From Gigantopelta aegis (lineage: Eukaryota > Mollusca > Gastropoda > Neomphalida > Peltospiridae), in NCBI RefSeq assembly GCF_016097555.1, contig NC_054699.1, positions 8,578,789 to 8,642,788 of the forward strand: DNA of 64,000 nucleotides, read 5' to 3'. The notes below the pieces were generated by a model. It saw nothing but the letters and a program-made list of their open reading frames with translations. It was not told the DNA's origin and did not search any database. Numbering within the stretch: the first letter of the stretch is position 1; every line of letters starts with the position of its first letter. This document shows, in pieces, positions 32,820 to 44,342 of this stretch. The translations under genes and the position numbers were made by a program.

Positions 32820-33774
32820 TATACTCTTCAAAAAATGTAGGGGAACTCTAATAAGAATTTACAATTGCCAAAATTGTAAGGTATATTAGTTGTGGGGAAT
32901 GGTTATATGATAATAGTGAATTAATTTGGCAAACATTACAACCGGTTGTTCAGTATTACAGTAGGTTTTATGACCACCAAAGATCCTGAAGGACGATTGG
33001 GGTCAGAAGTGAAATTTAAAAGTTGACGTTTTTTTTATCAGTAAATCGCAAATTCAAACAATAAAAATGACTAAAAAGAAAACATTAACAACTGTATGAT
33101 CAACAGAATGAACAAGATTGACAGAAATAATGTTCCACAGTGATTAATGGACCTTCCTGGAAATGGTAAAAATCGAGAATGACACCCCACGCACGTGTAC
33201 GGGGCAACTGCGTGATGCATGTGCAAACTAAGGAATGTGTTTCGGTGTGTTAATACACAGACCTGAACGTTCTTTACTAGGAAAAAAAAAAGAAAGAAAG
33301 AAGTGTTTTATTTAACGACGCACTCAACACATTTTATTTACGGTTATATGGCGTCAGACATATGGTTAAGGACCACATAGATTTTGAGAGGAAACCCGCT
33401 GTCGCCACTACATGGGCTACTCTTCCGATTGGCAGCAAGGGATCTTTTATTTGCACTTCCCACAGGCAGGATAGCACAAACCATGGCCTTTGTTGAACCA
33501 GTTATGGATCACTGGTCGATGCAAGTGGTTTACACCTACCCATTGAGCCTTGCGGAGCACTCACTCAGGGTTTGGAGTCGGTATCTGGATTAAAAATCCC
33601 ATGCCTCGACTGGGATCCGAACCCAGTACCTACCAGCCTGTAGACCAATGGCCTGCCACGACGCCACCGAGGCCGGTTTCTTTACTAGGATGCCTGTGGT
33701 CAAAACGTATGTTCGGTCTAATAGTTGATATTAACATTAATATTTAAGGTTCCCCTACTTTTTTTGAAGAATAT
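32820..33774. mobile_element. Nonautonomous mariner-like element carrying a SINE
   Basis: The left end TATACTCTTCAAAAAATGTA, then GGGGAACTC, is inverted at the right end (reverse complement TATTCTTCAAAAAAAGTAGG, then GGAAC). The ends start with TA-rich sequence and resemble the Tc1-type terminal repeat at 44343. The core is about 550 bp once the SINE is removed and has no transposase. Confidence 0.75.
33283..33677 (-). mobile_element. Family B SINE with 13-bp target duplication
   Basis: Flanked by TTCTTTACTAGGA at 33270-33282 and 33678-33690. Full length, with a D-type tail and AAAG-rich 3' end. Confidence 0.95.
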
Positions 33775-34017
33775 ATATATATATATATATATATACCGTT
33801 GGTGAGAAGACAATTCGTGAGTTAAGATCAAACATGTTAATAACACATATTATATGTGTGATAACACTATAGGTTACATGGTACCAAAGAAGAGAGTTCC
33901 GTGTAAAAGCTGGACGTACGGAGTAAAATCTGCTGTGGCTGTGATTGGTAGTATTGTCTGACATTGTACAATAATCCATTGGCAATAAATAAATACATTT
34001 TTATTTGTCATACAGTT
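33775..34017. other. TA microsatellite and unassigned DNA
   Basis: TA repeats from 33771 to about 33796; nothing else recognised. Confidence 0.6.
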
Positions 34018-34432
34018 GTTTTGCAGTATACACCAGAGGTTAAAACCAGTGCAGGGTACCCCCCCCCCCCAAAAAAAAAAAAAGAAGAAAAAAAAGAAGA
34101 AGAAAAACCCACCAAATAATAATAATAAAAAAAAATAAAAAAAATGGAACTGCGATTTTCATCAAATATGACGGTTGCTATTACTGTTACTTTATTAACG
34201 TGGCTATATCCAAAAGAGGTTCAGGCACGTACGGTTGCTAATAAAAACATTAATTAAATCTCTTAAATGGTATGTGACTCTTCATTTTCTTGCAGGTAGA
34301 TTAAATGTGAGGTGCCACACTTTTTATTGCTGTACTGCCTGTGTGTGTTGATACGCTGCTTATATCAGTGTTATGAGCAAATGTTAACATTATGGGCAAT
34401 AGGAATTAATTTGGTCTGTTGGAACCTTTAAA
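34018..34432 (+). repeat. Dispersed repeat, copy 1
   Basis: CAGTATACACCAGAGGTTAA, CAGGTAGATTAAATGTGAGG, TGTACTGCCTGTGTGTGTTG and GTTAACATTATGGGCAATAG occur in the same order as in 47925-48190. An A/C-rich tract (34060-34145) is specific to this copy. Confidence 0.8.
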
Positions 34433-35115
34433 GATATACGACTGGTTGCTCCTAGGCTATGGCCCGGTCGCGAGAACCATACCATCCAATGGAAAGCAAC
34501 ACGATCAACATTGATTGATCTGTGGCGTATAGGTAACCTGAAATTGATTAGTCTGTGACACCCAAGTTAGTTACAAGCGAAAGGGCTGTAAATACTAAAT
34601 AGAGAATAGTACGTGAATAGTTAGATACGTTAGACACGTTTAGAAACAACTCGTTGTAAGATAAATAGTATCTGACGGACACGAATGTTATATTATATTT
34701 CTTTTAAAACAAATTTAAATACCTTTTCCAACGAAAACCTATTTACGGCCTTTGCGCTTATAATTAACTTGTACGTCACAGACAAGTCAATTTCAATTTA
34801 TCTTATACGTCACGGAGTGATCGATTCGACCGTTCTTGTTTATTCATTGGGTGGTATGACATTGGTGACCTGGCCATCACCTAGGAGCAGCCAGTCATAT
34901 GCCTTTCAAATGTTAACGCACGTATATGTGTTAACACATGTGTTATAAAACATAACGAATGATGTTCTCACCAACGGGTGTGTTAGAAATATGTTTTAGT
35001 TGGAAAAGACGATTAAATTTGTTTAAAACCTGGGAGATAGAGAATACTACATGATTGTGTCCGTTAGATAACAACACGTGTAATGTAAATTATATCTAAC
35101 GGCCATTCCCATGTA

Positions 35116-35118
<3 letters not shown>
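34433..35118. other. Unassigned DNA
   Basis: No recognised domain. The 87-codon frame at 34685-34948 is not recognised. Confidence 0.5.
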
Positions 35119-35180
<62 letters not shown>

Positions 35181-35610
35181 GATCGATCGATCGATCGATC
35201 CAACCATCCATCCATCCATCCATCCATCCAACCATCCATTATCCATCGGTCGATCGCTCGATCTATCTATCCATCCATAAATCCATACATTCATAAGTCC
35301 ATTCATCCATCCATCCTTCCATTATCCATCGATCCATCGTCCATCCACCCATCCATCCATCCATCCATCCATCCATCCACCCATTCTTCCATCCATACAT
35401 CCTTCCTTCCATCCATCCATGCATCCATCCATGCATCCATCCATCTATTGATCGATCCATTCATCCATCCATCCATCCATCCATCGATCGATCGATCGAT
35501 CCATCCATTCATCCATCCATCCATTCATCCATCAACCCACCCATCAATGTATTTATCACTCCATTCCTCCATCCATCCATGTAATGATCCATCCACCAAT
35601 CCATCCATTA
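35119..35610. repeat. CT and CATC microsatellites
   Basis: CT repeats (35119-35178), ATCG repeats, then about 400 bp of degenerate ATCC repeats. Confidence 0.97.
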
Positions 35611-38600
35611 GTTTGCTAGGTGACTATTACATACACACACGAATGTAATGGTCGCATACATTAATAACTTGACCGACTCGTTTCGTGCATTGTGTTCAGC
35701 AACAACACTGTGTTTGTTTTTTTATCTTCAGGTTAATTCAGCGGTCCCGCGGAAACTTGAGACAGTGATTGGCCATTATTGGATTATGTTGGACACGTGG
35801 TTTTGTGGATGCTGGCCCATGGAGATGATTTGTAAACATTGTCAGATCACTACAGATGCAAGCGCCTAATAAGCTCATTCTAACCTCTCAGAAATTCTAT
35901 CCAGGTAACCTTTTATCATGGGTTCGGAAACATCTGGCCCGTGTTCAGCGACAACGAGCGACGCTAACGTTCGCGAACTATTTGATTAGTCCCCAGTGTG
36001 GTCTCTTGGTTTAACAGGAAGCCCATAGACTGACTAGCAAAGTTTTTTTTTCTGCTGCGTTTGGCTGAACTCATCCCAATATACGCCCACTTACAGCCCT
36101 TGTAACATATTAAAATATCATTTGATGAGTGTAATAAACTCGTATTTATTCCCGAAGGGATTCTTATTCAGATACAAAAACGTGTCGTTCAGAGTTTCAG
36201 ATTACAGCCTGTGTGGCATTAAAATAGCATTTGGATGTGCGACATAAACTATTGTTTACACCCGAAGCGATTCTATTGAAATAACTGACTTTCGGTTTTA
36301 CACGACATTCTGAAGGACTAGATAACATCGGAGTACGCCAACTCGTAGTCTGTTCGACAGATTACAATTGTATATGGGTGTGTATAAGAAACCTTTATCT
36401 AGTCTTGCAGTAATTTTATTCCAATAAAAAAATCCAACCAACTTTATTTGGTGATTTCAAGAACTTAATATTCACGAAGGGACAGAGCTGGAAAGTGCCG
36501 TAAAGAGATCTAACAGATAGCTTACTTATCTGTGTTCATACAATCCGCCAAGAGCGTGGTAGTATACCGTTATTGTTTACTGTTCTGTGTGTGTGACAAA
36601 CGATACTTCCTGAAGACATGCTAAACGTCGTCGTATGGTTGTGTCATAAACCATTGTTTGGAGTTGACGCTCGGTACATAAGCCCTTTTCTGGATGTTTT
36701 ATAGCATTTTATATCACTCTCAAAGGATGTGTCTGGAACATGTTAAAATACACAGTGCGTGGGATGACATTTGTTGCAGTATTGTTTCGCAAATGGAGTA
36801 TAAAACAGGTCTAAGAGCAGCAGTGTTCAATTGAAACCATGCTGGGTTGGTCAAGACTTTCTGTACTGGATTACATACACAAGTGGGAATAACAGTGACA
36901 GTGGGTTTTGTTGGTGGTATTTTTGTTTGTGTCCATTTGAAACCGTGTTGGATTATTAAATACTTTCTGTTTTATATGCACTGGATTGCATGCATACGGA
37001 ACAAACTCACTTAACTCAAAAACCTGGATTGTTAACAAATTCAACATTGAAGGTATTTTTACAGCAAATCTAAGAAACTTAAAAGTCATATGTTTTAAAA
37101 TAATTCAAATCTGGATTGTCTACAAATTCATCCTTAAAAGCAATTGGACATGACATCTGAAAAAAACCCACTCCAAAGCCACCACCACCACCACTACCAC
37201 TACCACCACCAACAGCAACAACAACAACAACAACAAAACAACCAAAGATAAGAGACATATGATATATGTTTTCGTATTTTAAAGATGGACTGTTCACAGT
37301 TAGTTAGTGTATCTGTAACTGTACCACTCGTTTAAAAGACGTAACGGTTATTCTTCGCATATGTGTCTGTAGACGAGCTGAATCTTTCATCCATATTTAT
37401 CCGAAGATGGATTGTTTTTGTGACAGAATAAAACCCTTCAATAACACGATGCCATCTCGTGGCAATGACATGCACAGTTCTGACGAAAGGTGAACGGGTC
37501 AACAAGTCTATTCGTATTAGTAACAGATGATGAGGGATAATTATTTTCTGTGACAGAATTGAATAGTTCGGTAACTTAATGGCTTAATAGCATGGTTCTA
37601 ATGGACAGTGAATTGCTCAACGCGTGCATGCCTATTATAGACAACTATTGCTGGATGATCATTTGCTATCACGGAATCCTGTATTGGCGAATTCGTCACA
37701 TCTGTAGACGGTATATGTGCTTGCGTTGTGAGCACGGATGTAACCAGTTAAGACCTTTTATAGTCTAGACACGATTTATTGAAGAATTGAAGTAAACTTA
37801 GATCTTTTATTTTTTACAATCCTTTGATTTGATTTCCAACGATGTTTTCTTTTACGTCTTGCGTCCATGAATAGACGCACGGAAGAATTTTGACAAGCAG
37901 TTAATAAGAAATATTCCTATTACAGAAGTATATTACAAGAGTCAAAGATAAGATACCTTTTAATAGCTATTGGACACCGTGTGTATTTTGATATGGATTG
38001 TATTACAACAAATTATTTGCGGAATGTATACGTTACCTTGATGGTTGCGATGTGTCTTGATCGATTACGTATTCCTCGTTGTGTGTTTGCTACAGATTGG
38101 AAACGATTATGAAATATGTATTCCTTGAAAGCGTTGGAGTAAAGAAAGATTAATTGCGTCAGTATTGCCTAATATGTCGTTTAAGTTTTTGAATCACATT
38201 TATCGCTAACCTGTCGGCTTGTTTTATTGTTCAAAGGTTGCAAAATACATTCGTTAATAATGATAGAACGAACAGCAGAAAATACGAGAAAACATTGTCT
38301 TTGATTTATTCTTTTCAAACTGAGTGGTGCTTTAATGAAAGACAAATTGTTAATAAGATACATTCATTAAGAAGGAGTGTCGGAGCAGGAGAAAGTCTAG
38401 CAAACATTTGTTACACTGTGAACTAGTTTATCGAAGTTTCTTTTGAACTACGTTTTTTTTTTTTTCGAACAAGCTTTGGTTTAACGTCTACGTTACAAAA
38501 AAAACCCCAAACAATCGTTTATATTGTTCGTTATGAGTGAATGATTTCGAGGAAACAGGAGGGGAAAAAGAAGAGAGAGATTATTGCCATAGTGCCTGTC

Positions 38601-38686
38601 AACATTTCTCATTTTCTTTTCAATTTATTTATTGATATACCTGTTTATTGATTCATCCATTTGTTTTAAACTGGTTCGCTGTTTAA
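35611..38686. other. SINE-poor single-copy DNA upstream of the GPCR
   Basis: About 3 kb without SINEs, the longest such stretch in the window. A CAC/CAA repeat lies at 37180-37235. The region probably contains the receptor's promoter and 5' untranslated region, but no TATA box or transcription start can be fixed by eye. Confidence 0.6.
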
Positions 38687-39724
38687 ATGGAAACGCGGAA
38701 ACTATTGGAGCTGTCGGTTTCTGAGGTTCCCAACCTGACCGTGAACACGATGTTCCGCAACGACGGCGTCTTCAACTACACGTTCACGAACCTGGAACGC
38801 ATCACCCACTGCCTCACCCTGTACGTGCAGCCGACCATCTGTCTCCTGGGCGTCATCGGCAACGTCATCTCCCTGATCGTCTTTCTGTCCCGGAAGTTAC
38901 GCAACGTCTCGTGCAACGTCTACCTCGCGGCTCTGTCGGTGAGCAACAGCGCGTTCATGCTGGCGCTGTTTGTCGTGTGGCTGGAGTTCGTCGGCATCCG
39001 CCTCATCCACACGGATGGCTGGTGCCAGAGCGTCATCTACGTGGCCTACGTCAGCAGCTTCCTGTCCGTCTGGCTGATCGTGTGCATCACCGTGGAGAAC
39101 TTCATCATCACGTTCTATCTGCACGAGGCGCCGCGGCTCTGCACGGTCAGGAGGGCGTTGGTCGTCGTCGGGGGTCTGACGTTCTTCGGTTTGCTGCTCT
39201 ACGACTTCGCGCTGTGGTCGACGAAGGCGAAGCAGTTCGAGGACCAGATCTACTGTCTCGTCCCCAAGGAGTACGGGACGATCGTCGCCATCTTCACGTG
39301 CATCGACGTCATCCTCACGCTCATACTCCCATCCCTGCTCATCGTCATCCTCCTCATTTGCATAGTCGTCAAGAGTATCTCCCAGCCGCGCCAGTGCGTG
39401 TCGAGCGTGCCGCGCGTGCTCACGCGCAAGGAACGTGCACTGCTGCGAGTCACGCGACTCTTGTTCGTCATCATAGTCTCCTTCATGGTCCTCACGAGTC
39501 CGACTCACGTTAACAAGTTACGTCATCTAATTAATATGATGACGTCAGTGAATTCCGAAGCGTCACAGGAGGACAAGGTGATACAACATCTGTGCCAGCT
39601 CATCTATTACATGAGTTTTTCCTGCAACTTTATCTATTTTCTTCTGTGGGGTAAAAACTTCAGGAGAGTCTTATACGGCTGGTTAAAGGCAATGGGAAGA
39701 TGTTGCAAGAAATGTTTTGTCTGA
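38687..39724 (+). CDS. Class A (rhodopsin-like) neuropeptide-type GPCR, intronless
   Basis: A 345-residue seven-helix receptor in one uninterrupted frame. The extracellular N-terminus has glycosylation sequons at N16 and N30. TM1 (about 46-67) holds GN at 58-59; TM2 (76-98); TM3 (113-137) starts with C113, which should pair with C190 in the second extracellular loop; TM4 (158-175), TM5 (198-228, P215), TM6 (254-273, P272) and TM7 (302-322, CNFIYF) follow, then helix 8 GKNFRR and cysteines 339, 340 and 343 that could be palmitoylated. The layout and the RLCTVRRA loop after TM3 resemble FMRFamide/TRH-receptor-like families, expanded in lophotrochozoans. Odd points: the TM3 motif is ENF (137-139), not D/E-R-Y, and TM2 has Asn87 where Asp is usual. 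The third codon positions are strongly C/G. M22 is an alternative start with a better context. Ligand unknown. Confidence 0.92.
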   Translation: METRKLLELSVSEVPNLTVNTMFRNDGVFNYTFTNLERITHCLTLYVQPTICLLGVIGNVISLIVFLSRKLRNVSCNVYLAALSVSNSAFMLALFVVWLEFVGIRLIHTDGWCQSVIYVAYVSSFLSVWLIVCITVENFIITFYLHEAPRLCTVRRALVVVGGLTFFGLLLYDFALWSTKAKQFEDQIYCLVPKEYGTIVAIFTCIDVILTLILPSLLIVILLICIVVKSISQPRQCVSSVPRVLTRKERALLRVTRLLFVIIVSFMVLTSPTHVNKLRHLINMMTSVNSEASQEDKVIQHLCQLIYYMSFSCNFIYFLLWGKNFRRVLYGWLKAMGRCCKKCFV

Positions 39725-39755
39725 TATAGCCATTCATACTTGTGTATAAAGTGTA

Positions 39756-39794
<39 letters not shown>

Positions 39795-41214
39795 TATTGT
39801 ATTAAAGTAACATGACTATAACACAGCATAGCTTTTATCTATTATTTATATTTTTGTCTAAATATGTGTTATGTTGCTGCATACGCAGTTTTACTGTCTA
39901 AATATATTAAGAAACTTGGGAACCAGACGACTAATTCCGTTTTTATGTCTGTATGTATATCTCTCTGTCTGTCTCCTCTCGCCTCTGCCTCACCTCTCTC
40001 TCTCTCTCTGTCTCCCTCTCTCTCCTCTCTCTCCCTCTCTCTCTGTGTGTGTGTGGTGCGTGTCTCTCTTCTCTATATATATATGTCTCTCTCTCACTCT
40101 CTCTCTGTATGGCCTTTCCTGTGATCTCCTCTTGTGTGTGGGGTGTGTTGTGGTGTGCGCGCGCGCGGCATGGTGTATTGGTGTGTGCGTGCGGCGGGCT
40201 GTTGGAATGAGAGAGAGAGGACAGACGGGGTTGATATTGGATGAAGGGGTTGTGAGATGGGCATATAGAGACACACAACAAAGCGGGTTAGAGAGAGGAG
40301 AGTCGACAGACGAGTTAGAGTTCGAGGGAGAAGGGAGGAGAGAGAGGAGTAGAGAGTTAGTGGAGAGAGAGAGAGGAAGGGGAGGGAGAGAAGAGAGGGA
40401 GAGAGATAGATGGGAAAGGGAGAGGGAGAGGGGTGGAGGATGGGAAATATCCTGAGAGAGGAAATCGTGACATATCCTTGTAGAAGTAATAATTATATAG
40501 GTATAATATACGCCCTGCCCACTCGCTTCATTTTTAAATACTAGTACTAGCGGCAACAATGTCTGAATATTCAACATGCTAATTATAAAAGGACATTTCC
40601 CTTTGGAGATCTGTCCCTTTTATAATTTACTGCCGTACCGATAGATCTCATGGCATATATGTTATTTAAATACGTGTACCTTAAACAGATGTTATTATAC
40701 GAGCTGTTGTTGTCGTACTGACTGTTCCACACACGACTCCTTTCATGACTTTCTTTATTATCCATAATTATTGTCACTAACAATATTATTATTATGATTA
40801 TTATTTCTATTTTTTTTTTTTTTTTAATTTTAATTAATATTTGGATGATGAATTAACAAAGACCTCTGTATCAAAAATTCCAAACCTGTTTTCTAAAAAT
40901 TATGTCACACGAATTAGTACACTTTGTTATTACTCGTGTGTTTCGTATATGGTTTTGATTAACGTCACTTGTATATGAGTACATATTGTCGTTAGAAAAA
41001 AACCCAACTTACATTACCTTGTGACATAAACAAACATTATGATTATTATAAAAATAGTGTAATGGACGGGACATTTTCGTGAGCAAACAAGATTTTAGGT
41101 TTTATTTGTTTTATATTAACAACAGGAGACTATTACAATTTACTGTGGTATGGATTTGTTTTAATAAAAACAATAACTGACAGGTGGCATTGGAAAGGCC
41201 AAATAAAACAGAGA
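39725..41214. other. Downstream region with TA, CT and GA tracts
   Basis: TA repeats at 39757-39790 lie within the likely 3' UTR (ATTAAAG near 39800 is a possible poly(A) signal). 39958-40110 is CT-rich and 40205-40440 GA-rich. 40455-41190 is AT-rich with nothing recognised. Confidence 0.7.
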
Positions 41215-41593
41215 GAAGAGTAGACAGAGAGGAGGCGCGAGACTGTGAGGAAGAGCGGAGAAGAGAGGAGAGTAGGAGGAGAGAGAGACGAGAGGAGAAG
41301 AGAGAGAGAGAGGAGGAAGTGGGAGGAGAGAGAGAGAGAGCGAGAAGAGAGAGAGAGAACGGCCCGAGCGAAGAGAGGGAGTGGAGGATAAGAGAAAGAA
41401 AGATGAGAGAGTGAGAGAGAGAGAGAGAGAGAGATGGACCGAGAGAGAGACGGAGAGGGGAGACGAGATTACAGAAAGACGAGGTAGAGAGAGAAAGAAG
41501 AGCGACACAGACAGACAGAACGGACAGACGGACAGAGACAGAGACAGAGACAGACGAGAGCGAGAGAGAGAGAGAGAAACGAGAGAGAGAGAG

Positions 41594-41624
<31 letters not shown>

Positions 41625-41697
41625 CGGAGATACAGAAAGACAGAGGTAGAGAGAGAAAGAGAGCGACACAGACAGACAGACGGACAGAGACAGAGAC

Positions 41698-41755
<58 letters not shown>

Positions 41756-41845
41756 GGTGATACAGAGAGACAGAGGTAGAGAGAACTAGAGAGAAAGAGA
41801 GTGACACAGACAGACAGATGGACAGAGACAGAGAGACGTAAGAAG
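41215..41845. repeat. Polypurine (GA-rich) tract, about 630 bp
   Basis: GAGAGA with ACAGACAGA and ACGAGA interruptions. A 70-80 bp unit containing GGTAGAGAGAGAAAGAGAGC is repeated at about 41480, 41650 and 41775. The 251-codon minus-strand frame is SLSLSL low complexity. Confidence 0.95.
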
Positions 41846-42306
41846 TTATCGTGACATATGCTGGTTAAGTGTAATGTACTCGCCTTATTATTTAAATACT
41901 TGACAAAGAAAATCAATATTCAAATAAATGATAAATGTTGGAATTCCTCTTTCTTTGACAGACATTTTTCGCCAACGCTTACACATTTATTTATTATTTA
42001 ACTACATGTACCTTAGATATTATTGTATGAGCGTGTGTGTTGTACTGATGTTACGAAGTGAGTGTCAGGAGTATTGTGTTGCCCGAGCGAGATCGAGGGT
42101 AATCAACGAATCCTGACACGAGTTTCGTCAAATCAGTACGACTTACAAGCGAATTTCTTTGTTATCCATATTCTTCTTCTTCTTCTTGATTTATTTATTT
42201 ATTTATTTATTTTATGAATAATAAGGCCCTTATCAATACATTTCTAACGCTTAGCAAAATTACGTCAAATGTTGGTCGTCTGTTTATTAACTCAGCTATG
42301 TTGAAC
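41846..42306. other. Unassigned DNA
   Basis: TTC and ATTT repeats lie at 42171-42212. Nothing else recognised. Confidence 0.5.
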
Positions 42307-42376
42307 CTAGCTCGTGTGTTCTATAGCCCTGCCCTGTTAATGCTGCAGGGCAAGGCAAAGAACACTCGAGCTATTT
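42307..42376. repeat. 70-bp hairpin
   Basis: TAGCTCGTGTGTTCT and CCTGCCCTG pair with CAGGGCAAGG and AGAACACTCGAGCTA around a 9-base loop. Confidence 0.8.
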
Positions 42377-42418
42377 TGAACCACGTGGGTAATACATGTA
42401 TATATTGTCCTAGAAAAA

Positions 42419-42419
42419 G

Positions 42420-42493
<74 letters not shown>

Positions 42494-42680
42494 GAAATAC
42501 AGGTTTTATTTAACGAAGCACTCAACACATTTTATTTACAGTTATATGGCCTCAGGCATATGGTTAAGGTCGACAGATATTGAACGAGTTAACCCGCTGT
42601 CGCCACTTCATGGGCTACTCATTTCGATTGACAGCAAGGGATCTTTTATATGCACCATCCCATAAACAGAATAGCACAGG
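42419..42680 (-). mobile_element. GA microsatellite and SINE 3' half
   Basis: GA repeats (42419-42489) are followed by a minus-strand D-tail SINE fragment (CAGGTTTTATTTAACGAAGC to GATCTTTTATATGCACCATC) that ends at the satellite. Confidence 0.85.
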
Positions 42681-42687
42681 AGGTAGA

Positions 42688-44291
42688 GACAGGGGAAATC
42701 GTGACATATTCTTGTTGTAGCTTGTGGTTAACATAGTATGACACTATAATATAACATACGTCCAGACAAGGGAAATCGTGACATATTCTTGCAGTAGCTT
42801 GTGGTTAACATAGTATGACACTATAATATAACATACGTCCAGACAGGGGAGATCGTGACATATTCTTGTAGTAGCTTGTGGTTAACATAGTATAACACTA
42901 TAATATAACATACGTCCAGACAGGGGAAATCGTGACATATTCTTGTAGTAGCTTGTGGTTAACATAGTATAACACTATAATATAACATACGTCCAGACAG
43001 GGGAAATCGTGACATATCCTGAAAACATAATTAAAAAATGTACGCGGAACTAATCACGAATGTAACATCACGTAACCTTGTAGTAGCTTGTGGTTAACAT
43101 AGTATAACACGATAATATAACATACAGCCAGACAGGTGAAATCGTGACATATTCTTGTAGTAGCTTGTGGTTAACATAGTATAACACTATAATATAACAT
43201 ACGTCCAGACAGGGGAAATCGTGACATATTCTTGTAGTAGCTTGTGGTTAACATAGTATAACACTGTAATATAACATACGTCCAGACAGGGGAAATCGTT
43301 ACATATTCTTGTAGGAGCTTGTGGTTAACATAGTATAACACTGTAATGTAACATACGTCCAGACAGAGGGAAATCGTGACATATTATTGTAGTTAGCTTG
43401 TGGTTAACATAGTATAACACTATAATATAACATACGTCCAGACAGGGGAAATCGTGACATATTCTTGTAGTAGCTTGTGGTTAACATAGTATAATACTAT
43501 AATATAATATACGTCCAGACAGGGGAAATCGTGACATATTCTTGTAGTAGTTTCTGTTTAACATAGTATAACACTATAATATAATATACGTCCAGACAGG
43601 GGAAATCGTGACATATTCTTGTAGTAGCTTGTGGTTAACATAGTATAACACTGTAATATAATATACGTCCAGACAGGGGAATTCGTGACATATTCTTGTA
43701 GTAGCTTGTGGTTAACATAGTATAACACTATAATATAACATACGTCCAGACAGGGGAAATCGTTACATATTCTTGTAGTAGCTTGTGGTTAACATAGTAT
43801 AACACTGTAATATAACATACGTCCAGACAGGGGAAATCGTTACATATTCTTGTAGGAGCTTGTGGTTAACATAGTATAACACTGTAATGTAACATACGTC
43901 CAGACAGGGGAAATCGTGACATATTCTTGTAGTAGCTTGTGGTTAACATAGTATAATACTATAATATAATATACGTCCAGACAGGGGAAATCGTGACATA
44001 TTCTTGTAGTAGTTTCTGTTTAACATAGTATAACACTATAATATAATATACGTCCAGACAGGGGAAATCGTGACATATTCTTGTAGTAGCTTGTGGTTAA
44101 CATAGTATAACACTGTAATATAATATACGTCCAGACAGGGGAAATCGTGACATATTCTTGTAGTAGCTTGTGGTTAACATAGTATAACACTGTAATATAA
44201 TATACGTCCAGACAGGGGAATTCGTGACATATTCTTGTAGTAGCTTGTGGTTAACATAGTATAATACTATAATATAATATACGTCCAGACT
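42688..44291. repeat. 77-bp satellite, about 20 monomers
   Basis: The monomer contains AGTAGCTTGTGGTTAACATA, ACATACGTCCAGACAGGGGA and AATCGTGACATATTCTTGT. The period is 77 bp. A non-satellite insert of about 60 bp interrupts it at 43019-43076. Marked monomers recur about six to seven units apart, indicating block duplication. Confidence 0.97.
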
Positions 44292-44342
44292 GAAAATGAT
44301 AGACATTTAAAAGTATTTTTGTATAACGACATCACATTGATA

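Noticed and set aside
38897..39513. Long frames (about 200 codons) antisense and in another sense frame over the GPCR
   Set aside because: They are shadows created by the C/G-rich third codon positions of the receptor. Their translations are Arg/Asp/His-rich without domains.
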